Below are positions 35,046 to 43,665 of a stretch of 64,000 bases of DNA, one piece after another. Position numbers and translations under genes: made by a program. This DNA comes from Roseovarius spongiae (GTDB lineage Bacteria > Pseudomonadota > Alphaproteobacteria > Rhodobacterales > Rhodobacteraceae). How positions within the stretch are numbered: the stretch's first letter is position 1; every line of letters begins with the position of its first letter. The notes under the pieces were generated by a model that worked only from the letters and a program-made list of their open reading frames with translations, made no database searches and was not told where the DNA came from. Location of the stretch: contig NZ_RAPE01000001.1 of assembly GCF_003651245.1 (NCBI RefSeq), positions 744,001-808,000 of the forward strand, in the 5' to 3' direction.

Positions 35046-36215
35046 ATGGCAGGACAGTCTGGCGGCCCCTGGGGCGGCGGCGGCAATTCTGGGGGCGGAT
35101 CGGGCGGTCGTAACGGCGGCGGCGAGCGTCCCGGCGGCAACCGTCCCGGCGGCGGGCGCAGGCCCGAGGGCGGCGGCCCGCCCATCCCCGAGATCGAGGA
35201 ATTGATGAAGAAGGGTCAGGACCAGTTGCGCGTGCTCATGGGTGGGCGCGGCGGCGGTGGCGGCGGAGGCGGCGCCGGCGGCGGTTCCGGAGGGCCGCAA
35301 CTGACGAGGGGCACCGTGATCATCGGGCTGCTTGTCGTGGTGGGGCTCTGGCTCTTCGCCAGCTTCTACACGGTCAAGCCCGAGGAGCGCGCGGTCGAGC
35401 TGTTCCTCGGGGAATACCACCGCACCACGGGCCCGGGGCCGCACCTCGCGCCCTGGCCGCTGGTGACCTATGAGAAAGTCGTCGTGACGAGCGAGCGCAA
35501 CGAGGATATCGGCGTTGGCGGGCGGGGCTCGGAACAGGGTCTTATGCTGACCGGGGACGAGAACATCGTCGACATCGATTTCCAGGTCGTCTGGAACATC
35601 AGCGACCCGTCCAAGTACCTGTTCAACCTGCGCGACCCGCGCATGACCATCCGCGCGGTGTCCGAGTCGGCCATGCGCGAGATCATCGCGCAATCGCAGC
35701 TGGCGCCGATCCTCAACCGCGACCGGGGCGCGATCGCCTCGCGGCTCGAGGATCTGATCCAGTCGACGCTGGACAGCTATGACAGCGGCGTGCAGGTGGT
35801 GCGCGTCAACTTCGACAAGGCCGACCCGCCGCACCAGGTGATCGACGCCTTCCGCGAGGTGCAGGCCGCCGAACAGAAACGCGACCGGCTCGAGAAAGAG
35901 GCCGACGCCTACGCCGCGCGCGTATTGGCGCAGGCCCGAGGCGAGGCCGCGCAGACGCTGGAAGAGGCCGAAGGCTACCGCGCGCAAGTGGTCAACGAGG
36001 CCGAGGGCGAGGCGAGCCGCTTCTCGGCGGTGCTGGGCGAATACCGCAAGGCGCCCGAAGTGACGCGCAAGCGGCTCTACCTCGAGGCGATGGAGGACGT
36101 CCTGGGCGACATGGACAAGATCATCCTCGACGAAAACCAGACCGGCGGCGGCGGATCGGGCGTGGTGCCCTACCTTCCGCTGAACGAGCTGCGCAAGAAT
36201 TCCGGAGGCCAGTAA
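35046..36215 (+). CDS. hflK: FtsH protease modulator HflK
   Basis: The 389-residue protein has a Gly/Arg-rich cytoplasmic start. One membrane helix follows (about residues 92-112, GTVIIGLLVVVGLWLFASFY), then an SPFH/band-7 domain starting VKPEERAVELFLGEYHRTTG. A long Ala/Glu-rich helix completes the protein (AEQKRDRLEKEADAYAARVL). HflK and HflC form a cage around the FtsH protease in the inner membrane and regulate turnover of membrane proteins. hflC starts one base after its stop. Confidence 0.94.
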   Translation: MAGQSGGPWGGGGNSGGGSGGRNGGGERPGGNRPGGGRRPEGGGPPIPEIEELMKKGQDQLRVLMGGRGGGGGGGGAGGGSGGPQLTRGTVIIGLLVVVGLWLFASFYTVKPEERAVELFLGEYHRTTGPGPHLAPWPLVTYEKVVVTSERNEDIGVGGRGSEQGLMLTGDENIVDIDFQVVWNISDPSKYLFNLRDPRMTIRAVSESAMREIIAQSQLAPILNRDRGAIASRLEDLIQSTLDSYDSGVQVVRVNFDKADPPHQVIDAFREVQAAEQKRDRLEKEADAYAARVLAQARGEAAQTLEEAEGYRAQVVNEAEGEASRFSAVLGEYRKAPEVTRKRLYLEAMEDVLGDMDKIILDENQTGGGGSGVVPYLPLNELRKNSGGQ

Positions 36216-36216
36216 G

Positions 36217-37347
36217 ATGCGGAAATCAGCCCTGTTGTTGCCGGCGATCGCCGTCGTGATCGTCATCGCGCTCTCGTCGGTCTTCATCGTGGACGAACGC
36301 GAGAAGGCGCTCGTCCTGCAATTCTCCAAGATCATCGACGTCAAGGAAGAGCCCGGGATCGGCTTCAAGATCCCGCTCATCCAGGAGGTGGTCCGCTATG
36401 ACGACCGCATCCTGAGCCGCGACGTCGACCCGCTCGAGGTGACGCCGCTGGACGATCGCCGGCTGGTGGTGGACGCCTTCGCGCGCTACCGCATCGCCGA
36501 TGTGCGCAAGTTCCGCGAGGCGGTGGGCGACGGCGGCATTCCGTTCGCTGAAAACCGGCTCGATTCCATCCTGCGGTCGCGGACGCGCGAGGTGCTGGGC
36601 TCGGTCAGTTCCAACGACATCCTGAGCTCGGACCGCGCCGCGCTGATGCTGCGCATCCGCAACGCCGCCATCAAGGAGGCGCAGGAGCTTGGCATCGAGG
36701 TGGTGGACGTGCGCCTCAAGCGCACCGACCTGCCCAGCCAGAACCTCGACGCGACCTTCGCCCGGATGCGCGCCGAGCGCGAGCGCGAGGCCGCCGACGA
36801 GGTCGCGCGCGGGAACGAGGCGGCGCAGCGCGTGCGCGCGCAGGCCGACCGGACCCAGGTCGAGATCGTGTCGGACGCCAAGCGCCAGGCCGAGATCACC
36901 CGAGGCGAGGCCGACGCCAGGCGCAACGCGATCTTCGCCGAAGCCTTTGGCGCGGACGAGGAATTCTTTGAATTCTACCGCTCGCTCAACGCCTATCGCA
37001 AGGCGCTGGACGGTCAGAACTCGTCGATGGTGATTTCGCCGTCAGGTGCGTTCTTCAACTATCTGCGCAATCCCGATCCGACAGGCCTCATCCCGACGCG
37101 CGCCAACGAGGCGGCGGCAGGGAACGACGCCGGGCAGACGGAGGCCGATCAGTCCGGCGCCGGACAGACAGAGGACGCCGGCCAGCCCGACGCAGACGCG
37201 ACCGGTGCGGCGGGCGATGAAACGGCTGGGGGTGAAACAGCGGACGATCAGGGCGCGCAGGATCAGCCGGCGCAGGACGACAACGCCGCGGATACCGGCG
37301 CGGATGACGGTCTGACAACCACCGCGCCCGCGGCCACCGTGGAATGA
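36217..37347 (+). CDS. hflC: FtsH protease modulator HflC
   Basis: The 376-residue SPFH protein has an N-terminal anchor (LLLPAIAVVIVIALSSVFIV), VDEREKALVLQFSKI, and the coiled-coil segment MRAEREREAADEVARGNEAA. It is longer than E. coli HflC (334) because of an acidic low-complexity tail from about residue 295, rich in Ala, Asp, Gln and Glu. It partners HflK. The start of the DUF2065 gene overlaps its stop (ATGA). Confidence 0.94.
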   Translation: MRKSALLLPAIAVVIVIALSSVFIVDEREKALVLQFSKIIDVKEEPGIGFKIPLIQEVVRYDDRILSRDVDPLEVTPLDDRRLVVDAFARYRIADVRKFREAVGDGGIPFAENRLDSILRSRTREVLGSVSSNDILSSDRAALMLRIRNAAIKEAQELGIEVVDVRLKRTDLPSQNLDATFARMRAEREREAADEVARGNEAAQRVRAQADRTQVEIVSDAKRQAEITRGEADARRNAIFAEAFGADEEFFEFYRSLNAYRKALDGQNSSMVISPSGAFFNYLRNPDPTGLIPTRANEAAAGNDAGQTEADQSGAGQTEDAGQPDADATGAAGDETAGGETADDQGAQDQPAQDDNAADTGADDGLTTTAPAATVE

Positions 37348-37541
37348 TCGAAACGACGCTCCTCGCCCTCGGGCTGGTGCTTATCGTGGAGGGGCTGGTC
37401 TATGCGCTGGCCCCTTCCATCGTCGAGCGGATGCTCGAGGCGCTGCGGGACGTTCCGCAAGAGGCGCGCCGCACGCTCGGCCTGCTGGCGCTGATCAGCG
37501 GGCTGTTGCTGGTCTGGGCCGCCAAGTTGCTGGGCGCCTGA
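37344..37541 (+). CDS. DUF2065 small membrane protein (YjeT-like)
   Basis: The 65-residue protein has two hydrophobic helices (LLALGLVLIVEGLVYALAP and LGLLALISGLLLVWAAKLLG) joined by VERMLEALRDVPQEARRT. This is the DUF2065 family, found next to hflC in many proteobacteria (E. coli yjeT). A role with HflKC is inferred from position only. Its ATG overlaps the hflC stop by four bases. Confidence 0.9.
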   Translation: MIETTLLALGLVLIVEGLVYALAPSIVERMLEALRDVPQEARRTLGLLALISGLLLVWAAKLLGA

Positions 37542-37720
37542 CGCCGCGCTTGCCCGGACGCGGCCCCGCGGCCATACTCCCGCCCGGGGACACGGGTTTT
37601 CACGGTCACGTTATACTCTGTTGCAGCGATTGCGATACCAACCCGGACGCCTACATTGGGCGCATAACGGGCTGCCCGCGAGGCGGCGAAAGACAGACCA
37701 CCAATCAAGGAGATTTGGCA

Positions 37721-39199
37721 TTGAGACCTTCCAGCCAAACCACGACTTACCCCGACATGCGGGCTATGCGGGCGCTGGCGCTGACGATCCTCGCCACGCT
37801 GCTGGTGCTGATGCAGGCGCTCGCCGCGCAGGCGCGGCCCGAGAGCTTTGCCGACCTGGCGGAGAAATTCAGCCCCGCGGTCGTCAACATCACCACCTCG
37901 ACCGTGGTCTCCACCGGAACCGGCCCGTCGCCGGTGGTGCCCAAGGGTTCGCCCTTTGAGGATTTCTTTCGTGAATTCCGTGACCGTGGCGGGCAGGGCG
38001 ACCGCCCGCGCCGGACATCGGCGCTCGGTTCGGGCTTCGTGATTTCCGAGGACGGCTACATCGTGACCAACAACCACGTGATCGAGGCCGCCGACGAGAT
38101 CATCATCGAGTTCTACGACAACAGCGCCGAGCTCGAGGCCGAGGTCGTCGGCACCGACCCCAAGACCGACATCGCGCTGCTCAAGGTCAAGGCGGAACAT
38201 CCACTGCCCTTCGTGACCTTCGGCGACAGCGACACGGCGCGCGTCGGCGACTGGGTCATCGCGATGGGCAACCCGCTCGGGCAGGGGTTCTCGGTCACCG
38301 CCGGGATCGTGTCGGCCCGCAACCGCGCGCTCAGCGGCACCTATGACGACTACATCCAGACCGACGCGTCGATCAACCGGGGCAACTCGGGCGGGCCGCT
38401 CTTCAACATGGATGGCGAGGTCATCGGCGTGAACACCGCGATCCTGTCGCCCAACGGCGGCTCGATCGGAATCGGGTTCTCGATGGCGTCCAACGTGGTG
38501 ACGCGCGTCGTCAGCCAGTTGCAGGAATTCGGCGAGACGCGCCGTGGCTGGCTCGGGGTGCGGATCCAGGACGTGACCGAAGACGTCGCCGAGGCGATCG
38601 GCCTCGACGAGCCGATGGGCGCGCTGGTGACGGACGTGCCGGAAGGGCCTGCGGCCGAGGCCGGGCTTGAGGCGGGCGACGTCATTACCTCGTTCGACGG
38701 CAAGGAGGTCCGGGACACCCGCGGGCTCGTGCGCCGTGTCGGCGACGCCGAGGTCGGCAAAACGGTGCGCGTGGTCGTGTTCCGCGACGGCGAGACCAAG
38801 ACGCTCAAGGTGACGCTTGGCCGCCGCGAAGAGGCCGAGGGCGCGGTTCCCGCCGTGCAGCCGGATGGCGGGCAGGACGGCATGGCCGAGACGACGATGA
38901 TGGGCATGACGCTGGTTCCGCTCGACGATGAACTGCGCGGCCAGCTCGACCTTGCGGACAATGCCGAGGGTCTTGTCGTCACCGACATCGACGAGTTGTC
39001 CGAAGCCTATGAGAAAGGGCTGCGCGCGGGTGATCTCATCACCGAGGCGGGCCAGCAGAAGCTGAGCGGCCCCGCCGATCTGAGCGCCCGGGTCGAGGAC
39101 GCGCGCGAGGCGGGCCGCAAGTCGATCCTGCTGCTCGTGCGCCGCGCCGGCGAACCGCGCTTCGTCGCGCTGTCGCTGGAGCAGGACAAGGACGAGTAA
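37721..39199 (+). CDS. degP: DegP/HtrA-type periplasmic serine protease (Do family)
   Basis: About 492 residues from TTG 37721, which has a strong ribosome site AAGGAG at 37708-37713 seven bases upstream; ATG 37757 is the alternative. A signal peptide (LALTILATLLVLMQALAAQA) leads to the mature protease with catalytic His in VTNNHVIEA, Asp in KTDIALLKV and Ser in NRGNSGGPLFNMDG, then two PDZ domains. It degrades or refolds misfolded envelope proteins. It closes the hflK-hflC-DUF2065-degP cluster, 179 bases after DUF2065, possibly with its own promoter. Confidence 0.94.
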   Translation: MRPSSQTTTYPDMRAMRALALTILATLLVLMQALAAQARPESFADLAEKFSPAVVNITTSTVVSTGTGPSPVVPKGSPFEDFFREFRDRGGQGDRPRRTSALGSGFVISEDGYIVTNNHVIEAADEIIIEFYDNSAELEAEVVGTDPKTDIALLKVKAEHPLPFVTFGDSDTARVGDWVIAMGNPLGQGFSVTAGIVSARNRALSGTYDDYIQTDASINRGNSGGPLFNMDGEVIGVNTAILSPNGGSIGIGFSMASNVVTRVVSQLQEFGETRRGWLGVRIQDVTEDVAEAIGLDEPMGALVTDVPEGPAAEAGLEAGDVITSFDGKEVRDTRGLVRRVGDAEVGKTVRVVVFRDGETKTLKVTLGRREEAEGAVPAVQPDGGQDGMAETTMMGMTLVPLDDELRGQLDLADNAEGLVVTDIDELSEAYEKGLRAGDLITEAGQQKLSGPADLSARVEDAREAGRKSILLLVRRAGEPRFVALSLEQDKDE

Positions 39200-39222
39200 C
39201 CAACGCCTGCATATTGCGCTCG

Positions 39223-39255
39223 AAACCCCGCCGAGGACGTCCTCGGCGGGGTTTT
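39223..39255 (+). terminator. intrinsic terminator after degP
   Basis: A perfect 32-base palindrome (arms 39223-39238 and 39239-39254, core CCCCGCCGAGGAC / GTCCTCGGCGGGG) ends in TTTT, 23 bases after the degP stop. With A-runs on the left side it could also act on the minus strand. Confidence 0.85.
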
Positions 39256-39260
39256 CCATG

Positions 39261-39298
39261 CGCGCCGCAAGGCCTTTGCAACAATGCCTTGCGGCGCG
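39261..39298. repeat. second hairpin in the degP/BCCT convergent gap
   Basis: Arms CGCGCCGCAAGGC (39261-39273) and GCCTTGCGGCGCG (39286-39298) form a perfect 13-base stem with a 12-base loop. No T-run follows on either strand. It lies between the two terminators. Confidence 0.6.
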
Positions 39299-39310
39299 CC
39301 CCTCCTAAAC

Positions 39311-39339
39311 GAAAACGGCGCCGCCCGAAGGCGGCGCCG
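39311..39339 (-). terminator. intrinsic terminator of the minus-strand BCCT gene
   Basis: Read on the minus strand, arms CGGCGCCGCC (39339-39330) and GGCGGCGCCG (39325-39316) around TTCG are followed by TTTTC (39315-39311). The UUCG-type tetraloop and U-run make this a convincing terminator, 29 bases beyond the BCCT stop. Confidence 0.85.
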
Positions 39340-39367
39340 CGTCAGGCCTCTGTTCTGCGCGGGCGCG

Positions 39368-41194
39368 TCACTCGGCCGGTTGCGCGGTGATCGTGGCCTC
39401 TTTCTCACGCTGGCCGTCGCGATAGAGCGCCTTGATCAGCGAGATGCACATCAAGCCCATGACCGCCGTGAAGGGCAGGGCGCCGATGATCATCGCGTTC
39501 TTGAGCGCGTCCATCGGGTTGTTTTCGCCCGCGGCGATGATCAGCGTGCCGATCACGAAGGTGAGGATAACGCCCCAGATGATCCGGTGCTTGATCCCAG
39601 TCTCCTGCGAGCCGCCCGACATGATGGTGTTCATCACGAGGATGCCCGAGTCCGCCGAGGTCACGAGGAAGGTCATCACCAGCACCACGCACATGACGGT
39701 CAGCGCCGAGAGCAGCCCGCCGCTGATCATCTGGCCCAGCGTCGCGAAAAGCTGGTTGGTCTGCGAAGCGCCCGTGATGGCGCCGTCGGCCACACCCGAC
39801 AGCTCGAGGTCAAAGGCCGTGCCGCCGAGGATCGTCATCCACAGGAAGCAGACGATCGCCGGCGCGATCACGCAGCCAAGGATGAATTCGCGCACCGTGC
39901 GCCCCTTGGAAATCCGCGCGAGGAACAGCCCCACGAAGGGCGAGAACGCGATCCACCAGGCCCAGTAGAACGTGGTCCACGCGGATTGCCAGCCGAACTG
40001 ACGCCCCTGCGTACCGGCCTCGTAGACCGCCGCGAGCGTGGCCTCGTCCAGCTCTGCCGCCGGGCCTGTCAGTCCCGACTGGAAGCTGGCGAAGCTGCCC
40101 CATGCGTTCGTTGCGCCGCCGTAGAGCTCCGAGGCGAGCGGTTGCGCCGCCGCCGGGATCTCGGCCGCGAATTCCGCCTGCGACATCGGCATCCACGGAC
40201 CGAAGCTCAGCTGTGTGAAGTGCAGGATGTAATCCACCAGCGCCGAGCCGAACGTCGACATCGCGAAGGCGAACGATCCGAAGATGACGAAGGTCGCCAG
40301 CAGGATGAAGGACAGCACCAGGTTGAGGTTGGAGAGGTATTTCACACCCCGCCCGACGCCCGACACCGCCGAGAGGATCGACAGGCCCATGATCGCCACG
40401 AGACCCGCGACCAGACCGACCTTGCCGGGGGCGGGGACGTCGCCGCTGAGGTTCATCATCCAGTCCATGCCGGTGATGGCGTAAAGGCCGTCGATGAACT
40501 GGCTCACGCCGAAACCGATGGTCACCGAAACGCCCAGGATCGTGGCGACCACGCCCAGCACGTCGACCACATGGCCGAGAAAGCCGTTCATCAGCCGCCC
40601 GAAAAGCGGCGTGAGCGCGGTGCGGATCGTCAGCGGCATGTCGCGCGTGTAGGCGTAATAGGCCAGGCACAGCCCGGTCACCACGTAGATCGCCCAGGCG
40701 TGAAAGCCGTAATGCAGGAACGTGTAGCGATAGGCCGATTGCACCGCCTCGGCGGTCTGCCCTTCGACATTTCCAGCGACGACCTCGGGGTTCGAACCCC
40801 AGAGGCCCAGCGGCTCGGCGGTGGCGAACACCATCAGCCCGACGCCAAGGCCCGCGCCGAACATCATCGCGAACCATGAGAAGGTCGAGAATTCGGGCTT
40901 TTGCCCCGGCACGCCCATCACCCGCGCGCCGGACTTGGGCAGGATCGCGATCACGAAGAGGAAGAAGGCGAAGAAGCCCACGATCACGATGTAGAAGCTG
41001 TTGAACACCTCGAGGATCTGGCTGTTCCAGCTGCTCAGCGTGCCGTTCGCGTTGGCCGGCCAGACCAGCGCCCAGATCACCAGGGCGACCATGATCCCCT
41101 TGGAGATGAGCGCGATCGGCAGGCTGTTGTCCTTGTAAAAGCCGGCGTCCTGGGTGTTGATCTCCAGGTCCGTGAATGGAGCTTTGGTAGGCAT
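39368..41194 (-). CDS. BCCT family betaine/choline/carnitine transporter, divergent type
   Basis: The 608-residue protein has twelve predicted helices. The TM3 glycine box reads GAGLGVGLMVFATAEP (from about 113) and the TM8 Trp box reads FYWAWWIAFSPF, so the third Trp of the usual AWWxxW is Phe417. A polar periplasmic insertion of about 60 residues lies between TM7 and TM8 (about 335-400). ISKGRTVREF after TM8 is standard. Substrate may be glycine betaine, choline, DMSP or a related zwitterion; the altered aromatic box suggests a different one from the neighbouring carrier. Confidence 0.88.
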   Translation of the reverse strand: MPTKAPFTDLEINTQDAGFYKDNSLPIALISKGIMVALVIWALVWPANANGTLSSWNSQILEVFNSFYIVIVGFFAFFLFVIAILPKSGARVMGVPGQKPEFSTFSWFAMMFGAGLGVGLMVFATAEPLGLWGSNPEVVAGNVEGQTAEAVQSAYRYTFLHYGFHAWAIYVVTGLCLAYYAYTRDMPLTIRTALTPLFGRLMNGFLGHVVDVLGVVATILGVSVTIGFGVSQFIDGLYAITGMDWMMNLSGDVPAPGKVGLVAGLVAIMGLSILSAVSGVGRGVKYLSNLNLVLSFILLATFVIFGSFAFAMSTFGSALVDYILHFTQLSFGPWMPMSQAEFAAEIPAAAQPLASELYGGATNAWGSFASFQSGLTGPAAELDEATLAAVYEAGTQGRQFGWQSAWTTFYWAWWIAFSPFVGLFLARISKGRTVREFILGCVIAPAIVCFLWMTILGGTAFDLELSGVADGAITGASQTNQLFATLGQMISGGLLSALTVMCVVLVMTFLVTSADSGILVMNTIMSGGSQETGIKHRIIWGVILTFVIGTLIIAAGENNPMDALKNAMIIGALPFTAVMGLMCISLIKALYRDGQREKEATITAQPAE

Positions 41195-41683
41195 ATGCGA
41201 TTTTCCCTGTCTGTTGCGACGCGGGAAGAGCCGTTATCGCGCCGCAACCGACCTTTTCAGCCGCGCCCGGCGCAATTTATGCGCCGCCTCCCCTTAGCGT
41301 CAGCATCACACATATGCGTCGCACGGAAAGTGGACGTTTCCGGCACACGAGTCGCGGAAAGCGACCATCGCGGGCGCGCATTCGCCGCGATTCGCCGAAT
41401 CGCCATGCGTGCAGCGCATGCGTCAGTGTTCCCTTTGATAAGGATTCCGTGGCCGCAGATCGGCCTTGCAGGGCGGGCCGCGGGGCGGTTCAGCGCCGAT
41501 TGGTTGAGGTTTGCATCACGATCTTGTTAGACTCAGCCTGGAAATTCGGGCCGGTAGCGCCGTGATACACGCTGCATCGTCCTGACCGGGGATGACCGGG
41601 GGCGACACGGCTTCCCTTGCATATCTTACGTCGGACACGCGGCGCCCGCGCGAACAGGGCGCCGCCAGAACAATGAGGGATAT
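41195..41683. other. divergent intergenic region between two BCCT transporter genes
   Basis: About 490 bases without a convincing gene. It must contain promoters for both transporters. I noticed TTGAGG at 41504-41509 and an AT-richer stretch around 41521-41550, but cannot define a -10 box. A short direct repeat TGACCGGGG occurs around 41583-41600. No operator with clear symmetry was seen. Confidence 0.4.
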
Positions 41684-43567
41684 ATGACGGATCAACCCGA
41701 CGATCAGGGCATACCCGCGCCGGAGGGCGCGGCGGATGTCATCGATACCGATTACGAGATCGGACAGGACAATGTCACCAAGAGTTTCGGGCCGTTCGGG
41801 CTCGATCTTCACAACCCGGTCTTCTTCATCTCGGGGTTGGCTATCGTCGGCTTCGTCTTCTACGCGCTGGCGCTGCCCTCCCAAGCGGAGGCTGCGTTTG
41901 AGTGGTCGTTCGCGTTCGTCACCCAGACATTCGACTGGTTTTTCCTGAGCGCGGCCAACATCTTCGTGCTGTTCTGCCTGTTCCTGATCGTCAGTCCCTT
42001 CGGTTCGATCCGGCTGGGCGGCGTCGATGCTACGCCGGATTACAGCTATGTCGGCTGGTTCGCGATGCTTTTCGCGGCCGGAATGGGCATCGGGCTGATG
42101 TTCTTCGGCGTCTCCGAACCGCTGAGTCATTTCACATCCTCGCAGGGCGGCGTCGCCTATAGCGCGGTCTATGATGGAGCCATGCCCGACGACGCAAGCG
42201 CGGCGCCCGAGGGCTTCGAGAGCCGCGCCGCCTTTGACGCGGTGATGAACGAGGCGGGCGCGGCAAGCCCCGGCGAGGTGAGCGCGAAGCTAGACGAGGT
42301 GCTCACGCCCGAACAGCGCGGGCTCTTCGGCGTGAGCGAGGGGCGCACCGATTGGGCGCCGTTGGGGGCCGCGGCCGGCGACGCCGAGGCGGCGACTCGG
42401 CTCGGCATGGCGGCGACGATCTTTCACTGGGGGCTGCACCCTTGGGCGATCTACGCTGTCGTCGCGCTGGCGCTGGCGCTGTTTTCCTATAACAAGGGCT
42501 TGCCGCTCACGCTGCGCAGCGCGTTCTACCCGATCTTTGGCGAACGTGTCTGGGGCTGGACCGGCCACATCATCGACACACTCGCGGTCTTCGCAACGCT
42601 CTTCGGTCTCGCCACCTCGCTCGGCTTCGGGGCCGAACAGGCGGCGTCGGGGCTCACCTATCTTTACGGGTCGGGCGATGCAGCCGAAGGCACGCGCACC
42701 TTCCTAGGCATACCCTACGGCAACGCCGAGGAAACCGGCGTGGAGAATTCCAGCACGTTGCTGGTGCTGCTCATCACCGGCATCACGGCAATCGCGCTCT
42801 TCTCGGTCGTGCGCGGCCTTGATGGCGGCGTAAAGCTCTTGTCCGAACTCAACATGGGTCTGGCGGCGCTGCTGCTCGTGTTCACGCTGATCGTGGGCGG
42901 GCCGATCCTGTTGCTGACGTTTTTTGCCGACAGCCTCTGGGCTTACCTGCAAAACCTCATCCCGCTTTCCAACCCGTTCGGGCGCGAGGACACCAATTTC
43001 GTGCAGGGCTGGACCGCCTTTTACTGGGCGTGGTGGATCAGCTGGTCGCCTTTCGTCGGCATGTTCATCGCCCGCGTCAGCCGCGGCCGCAGCGTGCGCG
43101 AATTCCTGATCTGCGTGCTGCTTATCCCGAGCCTCGTCTGCGTGTTGTGGATGAGCGTCTTTGGCGGCACCGCGATCACGCAGGTGGTGAATGACGGCTA
43201 TACCGCTGCCGCGGACGCCGCACTCGAGCTCAAGCTCTTTCACATGCTCGAACCGCTGCCGCTGGCGACGCTCACCTCGACAATCGGGATCATTCTCGTG
43301 GTGGTGTTCTTCGTGACCTCGTCGGACTCCGGCAGCCTCGTGATCGACACGATCACCGCTGGCGGCAAGGTGGACGCGCCGGTGTCGCAGCGGGTCTTCT
43401 GGGCGATCTTCGAGGGCGCGGTGGCGATCGTGCTGCTGATCGGCGGCGGCCTTGCCGCGCTGCAATCGGCGGTGATCTCGACCGGGCTGCCCTTCACGCT
43501 GGTGTTGCTGCTGATGTGCTGGGCGATCCTGCGCGGCTTGCAGGCCGAGCGGCGGCGGATCGCATAG
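41684..43567 (+). CDS. BCCT family betaine/choline transporter, canonical Trp box
   Basis: The 627-residue carrier has the TM3 motif AAGMGIGLMFFGVSEP and the TM8 Trp box FYWAWWISWSPF, as in BetP/BetT. VSRGRSVREF follows TM8. Between TM3 and TM4, where BetP has a short periplasmic loop, there is an extended acidic Ala-rich segment of roughly 90 residues (AMPDDASAAPEGFESRAAFD onwards) before FHWGLHPWAIYAV. It probably imports an osmoprotectant with sodium. A terminator follows. Confidence 0.92.
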   Translation: MTDQPDDQGIPAPEGAADVIDTDYEIGQDNVTKSFGPFGLDLHNPVFFISGLAIVGFVFYALALPSQAEAAFEWSFAFVTQTFDWFFLSAANIFVLFCLFLIVSPFGSIRLGGVDATPDYSYVGWFAMLFAAGMGIGLMFFGVSEPLSHFTSSQGGVAYSAVYDGAMPDDASAAPEGFESRAAFDAVMNEAGAASPGEVSAKLDEVLTPEQRGLFGVSEGRTDWAPLGAAAGDAEAATRLGMAATIFHWGLHPWAIYAVVALALALFSYNKGLPLTLRSAFYPIFGERVWGWTGHIIDTLAVFATLFGLATSLGFGAEQAASGLTYLYGSGDAAEGTRTFLGIPYGNAEETGVENSSTLLVLLITGITAIALFSVVRGLDGGVKLLSELNMGLAALLLVFTLIVGGPILLLTFFADSLWAYLQNLIPLSNPFGREDTNFVQGWTAFYWAWWISWSPFVGMFIARVSRGRSVREFLICVLLIPSLVCVLWMSVFGGTAITQVVNDGYTAAADAALELKLFHMLEPLPLATLTSTIGIILVVVFFVTSSDSGSLVIDTITAGGKVDAPVSQRVFWAIFEGAVAIVLLIGGGLAALQSAVISTGLPFTLVLLLMCWAILRGLQAERRRIA

Positions 43568-43594
43568 CGCGCCCGTCTGACGGAGCCGAAACGA

Positions 43595-43626
43595 AGCCCC
43601 CCGGTGCTTGCGCGCCGGGGGGCTTT
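43595..43626 (+). terminator. intrinsic terminator after the plus-strand BCCT gene
   Basis: Arms AGCCCCCCGG (43595-43604) and CCGGGGGGCT (43615-43624) with a 10-base loop, ending in a short T-run. It begins 28 bases after the stop. Confidence 0.75.
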
Positions 43627-43665
43627 GCTGTTTGGTCAGGCGGAATCCGCAAGAAGGGGAACCTC

